NCBI RefSeq assembly: GCF_023856365.1
Contig: NC_064534.1
Location: 12,358,536-12,422,535 of the forward strand
From: Brienomyrus brachyistius
Taxonomy: Eukaryota > Chordata > Actinopteri > Osteoglossiformes > Mormyridae
Length of the DNA: 64,000 nt
Direction of reading: 5' to 3'
Part shown: piece after piece, positions 13,201 through 22,400 of the stretch
Position numbering within the stretch: the stretch's first letter is position 1
Layout: each line of letters begins with the position of its first letter
Program-made: the position numbers and the translations under genes
The notes under the pieces: generated by a model
Databases searched by the model: none
Seen by the model: only the letters and a program-made list of their open reading frames with translations
What the model was told of the DNA's origin: nothing

Positions 13201-14406
13201 GTGTCGGGTGGTTATTTTCCTTTCTCGAGTCTCCAAGGCTTTTGGCTGTCGAAATTATGAGAGTCCATCTGATCAGTGAATAGACAATCCCTGCATGCAT
13301 TTTAAGAGTTTGACTTCTTGTTGCCCATTAGGTTTACATAGAGAAGCAGAAGGGGGACATTCTAGGGGTGGTCATTGTTGAGTCAGGATGGGGCTCCATC
13401 CTTCCCACCGTCATCATCGCCAGCATGATGCACGCTGGCCCAGCTGAGAAGTCCGGCAGGATCAATATTGGAGACCAGATCATGTCCATAAATGGGACGA
13501 GCCTGGTGGGACTGCCCCTCTCTACCTGCCAGAGCATTATTAAGGTAATGAGAAACGCAAGCTCCTTTTGTTAAGCAAGATACTTAAGCTGAATTATTTT
13601 AATAGATTCATCAGTGTAAATGGGTAAGACAATAATAACATCAACAAAATAACACCAGAAGAACAACACTGAGATCAGTCTAATGGCGAACCTTCATCTG
13701 GCTGCTCCGTTGATTCGCTCCAAAGCACTTCACTTCTCTCCAGTTCAGAGCAGAGATGTGATAAGTCAGCCAAGGTTTAATGGTTTCTCTGACTCCCCCC
13801 TCTTTCCTCCAGGGACTAAAGAATCAGTCTCGGATAAAGCTGAACATTGTTAGATGCCCGCCCGTTACCACTGTTCTCATCAGGAGGCCAGATCTGAGGT
13901 ACCAGTTGGGCTTCAGCGTACAGAACGGCATTGTGAGTATCTCTTGTGACGTTGAGCTTCACGTTAGGAACTTCTCACTACTGCAACTCAAGAACTTGGC
14001 CAGAAATCACAAACCCGTTTTTTTTGTAACTTATGGTTACGTCATGGCAGATTTGATAAGTCTTGGTGATTGATTCACTCATCTGGTCTTCCCCTGAAGA
14101 TCTGCAGTTTGATGCGGGGCGGGATCGCGGAGCGCGGCGGGGTCCGCGTCGGCCACCGCATCATTGAGATCAACGGCCAGAGTGTGGTGGCCACACCCCA
14201 TGAGAAGATTGTGCACATCCTGTCCAATGCAGTCGGGGAGGTGAGCTGTTTTGCACCTCGACGCTTTGAAAGCGTTCTAAGAAGTAATTTTGTTTAACTA
14301 CAGGTCTGAAGCACTCATTCTTGCCTTCCTGTAGATCCACATGAAGACCATGCCGGCTGCCATGTACCGCTTGCTGACTGCCCAGGAGCAGCCTGTTTAC
14401 ATCTGA
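3273..14406 (+). CDS. apba1: APBA1 (Mint1/X11-alpha), 3' part of gene, 11 coding exons
   Basis: Neuronal adaptor protein. In the family, the PTB domain binds the NPTY motif of APP and the tandem PDZ domains bind membrane-protein C-termini, while N-terminal segments (outside this window) bind Munc18 and CASK. The exons are 3273-3383, 3658-3697, 4894-5039, 8149-8181, 9291-9377, 10807-10992, 12803-12982, 13332-13544, 13813-13932, 14100-14240 and 14335-14406. They total 1329 nt, or 442 codons plus stop, with every junction in phase. The joined product is nearly identical to the human C-terminal half as I remember it: PTB from about [12 protein letters not shown] to the exon ending NCKD, PDZ1 with [15 protein letters not shown]2 with [11 protein letters not shown], and the conserved C-terminus QEQPVYI. 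The start codon and most of the acidic N-terminal region must lie left of base 1. APBA2/APBA3 are less likely, because the linker exons match APBA1. Which teleost duplicate this is cannot be told. Confidence 0.96.
3658..3697 (+). CDS. apba1: APBA1 40-nt coding exon before the PTB domain
   Basis: A 40-nt exon (acceptor TTCGCAG, donor GAAG|GTGAGT) encoding [13 protein letters not shown] plus one base. That base combines with TA of the next exon to give Val. The peptide is the same as the human segment [16 protein letters not shown], which settles this small exon. Confidence 0.95.
3698..4893 (+). other. APBA1 intron, 1.2 kb
   Basis: Contains a CT/AC microsatellite (4228-4281) and a relatively balanced, non-repetitive block at about 4321-4500 that could be conserved noncoding DNA. 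No exon is supported. Confidence 0.6.
4228..4281. repeat. (CT)n/(AC)n compound microsatellite
   Basis: A short TCTCTCT run followed by about 18 AC units, inside an APBA1 intron. Confidence 0.95.
4894..5039 (+). CDS. apba1: APBA1 PTB domain exon 1
   Basis: Acceptor TTTTGTCACGCAG, donor AAG|GTGAGG; 146 nt (2 + 48 codons). Encodes [33 protein letters not shown] and [14 protein letters not shown], the first strand and helix of the PTB fold, essentially unchanged from human. Confidence 0.98.
6237..6345 (-). mobile_element. SINE/L2-type tail fragment
   Basis: Contains the recognisable words CCATTTTCTAGCCGGTTG, GTAGCCTATCCCAGG and GGATGCCAGTCCA, which recur in the fuller copies at 24 kb and 46.7 kb. 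Truncated and diverged; minus orientation is inferred from the full copy at 24 kb. Confidence 0.7.
7594..7726. repeat. 26-bp minisatellite
   Basis: Alternating half-units GATCAACACTCAG and GATGAGCACTCAG give a 26-bp period for about five units. The left end is degenerate, with CTCGG variants. Confidence 0.9.
8149..8181 (+). CDS. apba1: APBA1 33-nt microexon in PTB domain
   Basis: An 11-codon microexon [11 protein letters not shown] (acceptor CTAAGCAG, donor AAG|GTGCAG), phase 0 at both ends, so inclusion or skipping keeps the frame. Human APBA1 has AQKLAKSRKK at this place. It supplies a basic segment in a PTB loop. Being tiny and symmetrical, it is a natural candidate for neuron-regulated alternative splicing. 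Confidence 0.93.
8182..9290 (+). other. APBA1 intron with 52-bp minisatellite
   Basis: Apart from the minisatellite at 8653-8945 and T-rich tracts near 8530-8570, nothing is recognised. Confidence 0.6.
8653..8945. repeat. 52-bp minisatellite, about 5.6 units
   Basis: The unit begins GTTTATAGCCTTCTGAAGCA and recurs at 8653, 8705, 8757, 8809 and then in two diverged copies to about 8945. The first four units are almost identical, indicating recent tandem expansion. Confidence 0.95.
9291..9377 (+). CDS. apba1: APBA1 PTB domain exon 3
   Basis: 87 nt, phase 0 to 0, 29 residues: [20 protein letters not shown] then IKVLNADSQ. Matches the human PTB strand region. The start at 9291 follows CATTCCTCAG. 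The upstream in-frame ATGs at 9198 and later lie in intron. Confidence 0.98.
9378..10806 (+). other. APBA1 intron, 1.4 kb
   Basis: No exon or clear repeat. The block at about 9840-10110 is non-repetitive, moderately AT-rich and rich in TAAT-type words, and could be conserved noncoding DNA. Confidence 0.5.
10807..10992 (+). CDS. apba1: APBA1 PTB domain exon 4
   Basis: 186 nt, 62 codons, phase 0 to 0. Encodes [20 protein letters not shown] then [16 protein letters not shown] and ends [13 protein letters not shown]. This is the PTB core strand and peptide-binding groove. Only the segment after NSQE differs noticeably from the remembered human sequence. Confidence 0.98.
10993..12802 (+). other. 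APBA1 intron with SINE-like copy
   Basis: Holds a diverged SINE/L2-tail element (12236-12496). The rest has no recognised content; the open frames at 11527-11721 and 11871-12071 show no coding features. Confidence 0.55.
12236..12496 (-). mobile_element. SINE with L2-like tail, diverged copy
   Basis: Shares ordered words with the 24-kb copy: CATCCGTCCTCTGAGCACTT, GGAGCCTGTC, TTGGACTGTGGGAAATAA, GCATGCAAACTCCATGCAC and a tRNA-like end. No target-site duplication is obvious. Confidence 0.75.
12803..12982 (+). CDS. apba1: APBA1 PTB C-terminal helix exon
   Basis: 180 nt, 60 codons: [20 protein letters not shown] (the long C-terminal PTB helix), then [20 protein letters not shown] and a [18 protein letters not shown] linker to PDZ1. 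Near-identical to human. The following 349-nt intron holds nothing notable. Confidence 0.98.
13332..13544 (+). CDS. apba1: APBA1 PDZ1 exon
   Basis: 213 nt, 71 codons. PDZ1 with [47 protein letters not shown] and TCQSIIK. The carboxylate-binding loop is the ILGVV region. Acceptor CCCATTAG, donor AAG|GTAATG. Confidence 0.98.
13813..13932 (+). CDS. apba1: APBA1 PDZ1/PDZ2 junction exon
   Basis: 120 nt, 40 codons: [40 protein letters not shown]. Carries the end of PDZ1, the very short inter-PDZ linker and the QLGF carboxylate-binding loop of PDZ2. Confidence 0.98.
14100..14240 (+). CDS. apba1: APBA1 PDZ2 exon
   Basis: 141 nt, 47 codons: [20 protein letters not shown] then [20 protein letters not shown] and LSNAVGE. 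Acceptor CCCTGAAG, donor GAG|GTGAGC. The base composition is more GC-rich than the flanking introns. Confidence 0.98.
14335..14406 (+). CDS. apba1: APBA1 terminal coding exon and stop
   Basis: [20 protein letters not shown] then VYI and TGA at 14404. The C-terminus is the conserved X11 tail, which folds back onto PDZ1 in the family and is autoinhibitory. Confidence 0.98.
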   Translation: MHMKTMPAAMYRLLTAQEQPVYI

Positions 14407-14561
14407 AGTTGACCGGAATCCCGACTTCTGACCTCAAATCCACAAAACACCCCCCCCCATCCCAGGAATCCCCCATTGCGCCCAGAGGCTGTAGTACTCT
14501 GGTGTACAGTGCTGCGTCTCTGTGTCTGTCACATGTCCCCATACTCCTTTACTTTTGTGTA

Positions 14562-14566
<5 letters not shown>

Positions 14567-14594
<28 letters not shown>
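14567..14594. repeat. (GT)n microsatellite in APBA1 3' UTR
   Basis: About 14 GT units 160 nt after the stop codon. Confidence 0.95.
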
Positions 14595-14596
<2 letters not shown>

Positions 14597-16800
14597 TTCT
14601 ACATTTATCATTTTGTCACCAGCTTTTTTCTTAAACATTTTTTTATTTTTTTTTTTTTAAAGAATTTCACTGCCGCCGTTTAGTTTAAGTAGCCTTGAAC
14701 ATATTTTCTCTTTGAGAAAAAAACAAAAAAAGTATTTGGAAGAATTTGAATCTGCGCTATCATCCTGGTGAGAACATCGCAGGGTAGCGGGGTTACACTT
14801 TAGTTACTTTCTTCCTTATGGTGGTAAATCTGTCAAGAACCATAAGATGGGAGTGTTTTCTTCGGTGGAGCTGAGAGTTAACAAGCATTCCTTATGCATT
14901 TCATTTTGCTCAAACTTTAAAGGGAATCCCTTATCTTTGGACGCTAACTAGGAAACTGGACCAAAGTAAATGCTTCGGAGAAATTCCTGAAAGTTTCCAA
15001 AAGCACATTTATATAAGGAATGCTGTTTAGGATTTACTGTTATCCAGTGGGACATCTCACATTTTCTTTTTTTCTGACAGTAAAAGGTGTGTTAAAATGA
15101 TGTAAACTAAAGCATAGTTTATTTTGGCTTCATAGTTTAGTAACCATGGTTGTTGCTCTAGAGACGGGTCGATACACAGAATCACTGTAGTCTTTGTTTT
15201 TGTGACTTAACTCCAAGAGATGCTGAGTTTTGTTTGTTATATTAGTTGATGTCCCTGCAAACAACAGCACAAACAGAATTTTAAAGACTTGCACATTTGG
15301 GCATGAGAAAGGCATATGAAAACAGTTCCTTTATAGCTTGTGAGGTCTGCCATGCTTGTACCGAGTGCATAGCAGGTACACTGTAAATAGAGAGTAACTA
15401 AGTTGCAGTGTAACTACAGAAAAAGCTAAACATCCTTTCAACTGCAAACATGTCACAGAAAAGACTGGATCATTTTAGTGCTGCAAGAGCACTTGTTAAG
15501 GTTATTTGAAAAGTACCCTTTCATCAACACTTCATTATGGTTTGTTAACATTTACCATGGTGACTCAAAGACCCCAATTAGATCTTTTCTTTAAAAGTGC
15601 AATAAGTACAGGGAATTTCCAGTCTTAAAACAAGGAGCACTTTGACCTTCGATAATTTAATTTTATGAAATCTCTAATATCTAAAGAAAGGTAATTATTT
15701 TTTTCTCAGGGAAACCATTCTGTTTGAAACGTTCATATGTGGTGGTGGGGGGGGGGGGTGGTGGTGGTGGTGACAGTTAACATTCAAATGATGCATTTTA
15801 GGATTGAGATTGGATTGTAAATTAGGTTACTTAAATCTGTACAGGAATTAAGAAAATACATATTTATATGAATGTCCAGTTATCTGGATGGATTCAGTGA
15901 TTTAATTTGTTGAACACCTTATAGCAGCAGAAATTCATTCAGGCCATGATGTAATGTTGTACTCTTGTTTGAGTTTTATGACACTTTGGCCCAGGTAACA
16001 TGCCCTACATGATCCTTTCGAGTAGCTGGAGAATTATGTTGTGGAAATTCAACTTCCAGAGGTAGTTAGTTTAAACCCTCTGATACTGACTGATTGTAAT
16101 CATGTCTATGTGCTTAGTTCTCCCTCGGCTGGTTTCTGTATATATATTATGATAAATGAGTAACTGAAAAAAATCATTTGAATTTGATGGTGTGAAATAT
16201 TTCAGGCTTGATAGCTGTGGCATGTTGGTATCGTGATTTAAAAAATAATTTATTAGTCAAGCTGGAAGGCAAGCAAGGATTGTATAACATTTAGGTCATA
16301 CTTTAAAATACTTTGATTTACATGTAAAATGTAATTGGTTTACATATCAAGCATCATATAAATATGGAGGTAACTGGTAATGTTTTTCTTAATTTTTACA
16401 ATAACATGCATGCAGAAAATATGAATCTGTCCCATGGCCTTGGTCAAGTACTGGACATTACCTCAGCTCTCCTTTAGACGGGTCATGAACTCTGATGAAC
16501 TGCAGCCCGAAATAGCAGGTCTGTGCTTTGGATTAATGTTTACAAAGGGGTGCAATGTATTTGGATGGTCAAGCTGCAGTTATACACCAACTTCCTTTCC
16601 ATCACCTGGTCTGTGTGCATCTTTTCCAGTCCCCCGCCTTATTAGCGTCAAGGTTATCCTACGCAATCATGTTGGCCTTATCGTTACTATATATATATTT
16701 TTTGGACAAAACGAGAATGACAAGAGACCACTTTGTGTCGCATGGCATAGGGATTCATCAGCTTCATCATTCTTGCTTACGGTTTTCATGAAATGTGATT

Positions 16801-16818
16801 TCCCCCCCCCCCCCCCCC
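16801..16818. repeat. C18 homopolymer in APBA1 3' UTR
   Basis: Uninterrupted C run; one of several long C or G homopolymers in this window. Confidence 0.95.
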
Positions 16819-17442
16819 AATTAAAAATTACGTAGCGTTTAACCAAAACCAGCTGCAAAACATAATAGTGTATAATTCTTGTGGATCCTTTGTGAGCCAG
16901 ACTCTGGAAATTTTGTTGATATATAGATTGGTCTTTTAACCAGACACTACCGAATACAGATTTTGACAGACATGTTTCATGTAACTCTTAACATGTGTCG
17001 GGTTCAGTGGTACTTTAGCAACAGATGATGATTGTGAAATTAATGTACCTTGGGGCGACTGTTGTGAAAAGAGCTTTATAAAAATAAATTGAATAGTAGT
17101 GGAAAAGAAACGTTTTGAACTCAAGACACCCATGTGTCAAATGCGTGCACCTAGTCTGGGCAATGTAGAGGAGTACTAAAATGCAACAAAGATGTCCTTT
17201 GTATAAAAGAAAGGCATTGAAAGACACTTGAGTAAATAATGGCTGTGGGTTTCACATAGTCTAGTGTTTATAAAATGCACTTGTTTTGAATGTAATTAAT
17301 CTTAACTCTTGTTTGTCAGTATGTCAAACTCTCTGTAAAGCAACAGCAATGTTTATTTATTTGCTAGCTTTTTCTGTGGCGTTACAGTTATAAAGCTGCA
17401 TTCCTTCCCCAAGGCTGGAATGTTTGTAACAGTATTTACAAC

Positions 17443-17448
17443 AATAAA
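17443..17448 (+). terminator. apba1: APBA1 poly(A) signal AATAAA
   Basis: Consensus hexamer in a CAACAATAAACTACT context, followed about 25 nt later by a GT/T-rich stretch (GTAGTCGTTTATGTT). It fits the end of the long APBA1 3' UTR and lies 0.56 kb from the opposing ENTREP1 signal. Confidence 0.65.
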
Positions 17449-17465
17449 CTACTTGCAGAACAATA

Positions 17466-18005
17466 GAACTGTAGTCGTTTATGTTACTCCCTGACTGGGG
17501 GTTCGGGTCTTTATTGCATCTGTTATAAGTTATTTAGTTGTACAGCTGGATACTGTACCATTAAGTGACTGGGCAGAATGCACCTGGCAGCTGGGAAGGC
17601 ATGAGGATGGCTACCCACAGGAGGCCCTACAGCAGGTAGGACAGTGCTTAAGAGCCAAGGCTTATAATTAGTGTTGGCCAAATGAAGCTTCATGAACCAC
17701 TTGATATATCTTCTGACCCCACTAGATGGTGCTCTATCTGAAAAATGCCCCAAAGCAAGCCAAGAGCACCAACTAGTGGGGTCAAAAAAATACAGCAAAT
17801 GGTTCATGAAGCTTCATTTGGCCATCACTACTTATACTAGAATTTTAGCAACTCAAGTCTAAAGAAAGACTGCATGTAGATCCTGTATTTTCACTTTTAA
17901 AAAATTATTTGAATAATAAATTAACCATGTCAGCCAGTTACGGACTGAGCATTCAGGTCGACATATCAGTTCCAAAAAAAACACCACTCATTCCCCAATG
18001 CCAAA
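17466..18005. other. Convergent spacer between APBA1 and ENTREP1
   Basis: Tail-to-tail intergenic DNA of about 0.5 kb between two opposing poly(A) signals. Its main content is the foldback element at 17669-17830. Confidence 0.6.
17669..17830. mobile_element. hAT-like foldback MITE, 162 bp
   Basis: Near-perfect palindrome. The left end TAGTGTTGGCCAAATGAAGC and the reverse complement of the right end (TAGTGATGGCCAAATGAAGC) differ at one base, and the match continues through TTCATGAACCA. An inner pair (GACCCCACTAGATGGTGCTC and its inverted partner) continues the stem. Flanks CTTATAAT and CTTATACT look like an 8-bp target duplication with one mismatch. TAGTG ends plus an 8-bp duplication indicate hAT. 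No transposase is present. Confidence 0.82.
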
Positions 18006-18011
18006 TTTATT
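18006..18011 (-). terminator. entrep1: Candidate ENTREP1 poly(A) signal
   Basis: TTTATT on + reads AATAAA on -, about 1.05 kb beyond the ENTREP1 stop codon. It is the only clear consensus hexamer that I noted in that stretch. Confidence 0.5.
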
Positions 18012-19055
18012 ATCTCATGTTCTCTTTACACAATGGAAAACCATGCCCTTGTTTACATTTCCAGGGGACAGTGTGATGCCAGTTCACGCAGCTGTAAGCT
18101 GCTGCATCACCGTGCATACAGTATGGCAGCAGAGTTTTAGACGGCTAGATGGCATTAACTCTGAGCGAGGTTAGTCTGCAGTAGGTATGGGTTTATCACG
18201 GGACAGACCCATTGGAAACTCCGAAGCATGTGATAATACTACTACCCACGATTTCAAAGCCGCCTTCCTCCTATCACAAACCTGTACACAGTGACAGGGG
18301 GACGTGGAAGGACCCTCCACACAGGAAGTACATCACGCCACATTGCTGAGGGAAACTTATTGGGTAAGCGCCACCTTTCACACCTCCCTGCCTCAGCAGA
18401 GACTTCCATAGATATGGAGACAAAAAAGTTAATACACAATATTAAAAAAAAAAAAATGACAACTAAGGTCAAATACACACATGTAGCTCTTTTATAAGTC
18501 AAATTTTTAATACATACGTGAATATTTGTTCCTTTGTTATATACTGATTTTTTTTTATATGCAATTAGATGAGTATTTTGGCATATAGTCTACAAAAGAA
18601 CCAGCAATTATATATGCTTGGTAAAGACAGAATAGTGATAAGTATCACTCTGTTCTCAGCAGAAAACCCAAAAAAAGGTTTAATATTATTCCCAACTCCA
18701 GTTTGAAAGAAATGCCTTGATTCGCACCCTGTCAGTAAAACTGAAGGCACTATCCTGAAAGGGAGCTCATTCTAGCAGTGAGGGGGGCATTTCAGGGTCT
18801 ACTTACCGAAAAAAAAAGGAAATGCGATGTCTGGGGAGCCCAGCGGCTGCAGGGAGTCTCATCTCCAGGAGGTCACATGCACAAACAAGCACGCACACGG
18901 GAAAACGACGCACGCCTCCTCAGAGTAGACCGTGTCTGGAACCGGCTGCACACTGCAATCCTTTATGAAGCAGGTTCTCCTCAGCCAAGTGCAGTGGAGG
19001 GTGTTCTCCACTAGAGGGGGTGCCAACATAGGTATTCTTTGTCAGCATTGGCTTC
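18012..19055 (-). other. entrep1: ENTREP1 3' UTR (inferred)
   Basis: Non-coding sequence after the ENTREP1 TAA, extending to the candidate AATAAA. AT-rich, with an A-run at about 18445-18456. No repeat family was recognised. Confidence 0.5.
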
Positions 19056-19424
19056 TTAGAGGACAGTCTCTCTAAAGACCCCAATAAGGCTGTGGGGACG
19101 TTCGTGCTCGGCCCGGGACCCCGCCCGGGACCCCGCCCTGGAGCTCTTCCTTGAGCCTGCCTTCCGTTCTTCGGACGGTAGCTCCTCCTTGGTGAAGGTG
19201 CTCAGGTCCCCACAGCTGTGCAGGTGCAGCAGGGCTGGCCGTTTCCTCAGGGGTAGTGTCTGCGAAGCCACCACGGGTTGCGGTTGCAGCTGCGGCGGCT
19301 GCACTGGCTGCGGCGGCTGCACTGGATGCTGCGGCTGCACTGGCTGCGGCGGTTGCACTGGATGCGGCGGTTGCACTGGCTGCGGCGGCTGCGTGCGAGG
19401 GCCCTGGGGATCAGTCATCATGAC
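19056..19424 (-). CDS. entrep1: ENTREP1 last coding exon
   Basis: 369 nt, phase 0 start after CCTGTTCAG, ending in TAA. It starts VMMTDPQGPRTQ, runs through a Pro/Gln repeat made of PVQPP-like units, then ALLHLHSCGDLSTFT, a Ser/Arg/Gly stretch (SRKSSRAGSRAGSRA) and the conserved end RPHSLIGVFRETVL. The repeat makes this exon longer than I recall for human. Confidence 0.94.
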   Translation of the reverse strand, partial: VMMTDPQGPRTQPPQPVQPPHPVQPPQPVQPQHPVQPPQPVQPPQLQPQPVVASQTLPLRKRPALLHLHSCGDLSTFTKEELPSEERKAGSRKSSRAGSRAGSRAEHERPHSLIGVFRETVL

Positions 19425-22400
19425 CTGAACAGGTAAGGACAAGGAGAGGATCAGATACACTTCTGACCCATCTTTTGATGGCAAGAGGAAACCCAGATAA
19501 TAAGCATGCGAACTCCATGCATATGCAGTGGGGGCTGGGATTTGAGCCCCCAACCCCAAAAGTTTGAAGCAACAGTACTACCCACAGAGCCAAAAAGCAT
19601 GAATGGTCAGATTAAAACTAAGTGCGCCTCTACAGCAGCCGCTCCCTATCGCCCCCTGCTGCTCACTGACCTGGTCGATGAAGCTGGCACTGCGTACGGC
19701 CTCCTCCATATGCTCCTGGTCGGAGCGCAGCACGCTCTTAATGCTGTTGACCAGCTCCTGGACCTCCGGTGTCAGGCTGCTGGAGGAGTGCTCCAGGAAG
19801 CGAGTCACCAGCTGCTTGGTGTCCTGGTAGCTCTGGTAGTCAACCATGGAGCTGGGGCGGGGCTTCCGGTGCCCCCCCCTGCGAAGTGTCACCGCTGCGA
19901 CCTCGGGCCGGCCCTCCGTCTGCGTGGCGGCCTCACAGCTCAGCACTGCGGAGAGAAGGCAGCAAGACAGCAGCGAGATTAAACACGGTCTTATGACGCA
20001 CTGCAACACACTTCGCTCACTGGCGGTTCCTGTGTGTGCATGTGTGCGCACGCGCTGGTCCTCTCAGCAGAGGTCTTGAAAACTAAGATGATGTGACTAC
20101 CGCTGTGACTCTGAAGATGTAATAGACTATATTTAAAAGGCTACTAATGTGTCTGCTGACAGATGGAGGAGCCGAGGAGCCCCCCCCATCTGCACACACA
20201 GCAAAAAAAAAAAAAAAAAAAAGTTTGCGTGTGTGATGAAGATCAGGGGTATGATGCAACTATTTGCAATTTTAAAGTTTTAATTTGCACCATTAATTAG
20301 AAATAATTTTTTTAATACATGTACTTTTAAAAACTTTGAAACTTGGTTTTATTCAATAACCTCCTAAATTCGGGTTCAGCTTCAAATTCTGTGTCAAATA
20401 AGAGAGACAAATCCAAAAATATATTCTACACAGACAGTTACTAAACATATGATTTACCCACAATGTGCACAATGAAGAATGACACAGAAATGATGTCTGA
20501 CAGCATATAAATAAATAAGACTATATTGATCCCACACTGGGGAAATTTACTTGTTGCAACAGCCAGTAAATAAAAGGCAATAGAAAAGAAACAGACCAAA
20601 AAAATACTGTAAGAAATACAATAAGGTGAATATAATAAATAAATATCAATTCTGAACATAAATTATCTATACTGTGAGGCTCCCTGCACTCAAGCTAGTC
20701 TCAGCTATCAACCTCTGAGGCATTTTTGACACTGATAGCTGTAATCTCTTTGGGGAAGAGGTAGTATATGGTTACAACTAAAACGACGCTATCAAATTTA
20801 AAGCAGATTTTAAAACCTGACATTTTTAAAGGTGTAGGAGATATGTAATGAGTATTGAATGAGTATTGGACAACATGTAATGAAGACAGGCCACTTTACT
20901 AATATGCTGTACTTACACCGCCCACCGTGATGAGCCCCGCCCACCCTGATGCACCCCGCCCACCCTGATGCGCCCCGCCCACCCTGATGCGCCCCGCCCA
21001 CGAGCTATTGCATTAGCACCACTCGCTACCTTTGGTGGTCAGGTCCAGCAGGATGGGGTCGCTGTTGGACCTACGGACATGCTGCCGGAAAGGATCCCTG
21101 GAGGCCAACAGGAGAGCCTGCACAGGTCTGCGCTGTACCTGGGGGGGCGTTGGGATGTGCGAGCATCCTGGAAAACAGCCAAAGTACCCCCCCCCCCCCG
21201 ATAATCCCGTTAGCACAAGGGCTACACTGCCTCGTTAGAGATGACAAATGGGCGCCGGCTGTGGCATGTGAACCCGCCCCAAGCGAAGTGGGAGGCGGCT
21301 CAGGAGCAATTGGGAGAGGTGGGGCGGAAGAGACAGAGATGCCCCAGAGGGTGGGTTGGCATACGGGAGCGAAACTGCCCCCCCACCCTGCCTGCGTGCA
21401 CAAACACATGGGGCCGGACCAAATGCGCCCTTTGTCAGGAGTCCCACCAGTGGCTCCTGTCAGCATTTCTCTTTAAACCCCCCACCACCACCCCACCCCA
21501 CCAGGCTGCACAGCACAAGACCAATAATACAGGCGTACAAAATAATTACTAACAGGAGCCAGCACCATGCGATACAATATTCAAATTCTCGATAGCTGGT
21601 CGGTGCCTGGAGCCAGTTTCAGGAAATGAGAGGCGCCTTGGAGAACAGGAACGTGACGCATCTCATACGGTGAAATGTAATATATTTTGTGCTTCACACA
21701 AAGCGCCACTTTCAATTAAAGAGAGCCAAGTACCAAGAGTATGATTCAGGCAGCAGCATGCATACCGGGCGGGTGCATGTGTGTGTCCTGCGACGGACTG
21801 GAATCCTGTCCCGGTTGCACCCCAGCCTTGTGCTCCGTGCTGCTGGGAATGAGCTGCAGACTGTCCCATGACCCTGACCAGACAAAGCGGTTAGAGCATG
21901 GATGTCTACCAGATTCATCTATACCGCAATAAACTCAAACAAAAGGTGACATTACTTATACCATTATATGTGAACATGCATTAGAAACTATTATAATACA
22001 TGCATTTATCTGTATAGTGGAGATGTCAGACATCTCAGAAATGAAAATACATTATGCATAGCTGCTTGAAATTACAGAAAAAAAACCGAAAACTGACTGA
22101 ATTATAGCAAATGAATTTATCAAAATCATTTTCCCTTGACAAATGGCAAAATGATGCCATTTCACAAATGAAAATAAATCTCGGTAACATTCCAAAAAAG
22201 TAAAACAGGTTGTATCTAAGGACTCACATGATTTTCTGCAAGATGTGTTAATTTCTAATCTGTTTGAGAATTTTCATTAAAATGGACTTTAAAATTCTAG
22301 AAAAGGTTTCCCCTCTTAATTTTGGTGAATGTCAACATGTTATTAACAACATCAACAAAACGGACAAATTCTGATTTGAAAGTGAGGTTTATTGCTTTTA

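Larger units (their letters stand above)
14407..17465 (+). other. apba1: APBA1 3' UTR
   Basis: About 3 kb of AT-rich sequence after the stop without splice or coding evidence, ending near a consensus AATAAA at 17443. An internal AATAAA at 17083 could give a shorter isoform. It contains a GT repeat (14567-14594), a G/GGT-rich tract (about 15739-15772) and a C18 run (16801-16818). Length is inferred from the poly(A) signal only. Confidence 0.65.

Noticed and set aside
19189..19428. Cys/Gly-rich 79-codon frame on + (GCGGCTGC repeats), keratin-associated-like
   Set aside because: Antisense reading of the PVQPP coding repeat of ENTREP1; no independent support.
21030..21138. Shorter version of the ENTREP1 SNSDP exon starting at VQRRPVQ
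   Set aside because: The CCCCCCCAG acceptor is plausible, but it puts the exon out of phase with the 70-nt exon upstream. The acceptor 29 nt earlier restores phase.
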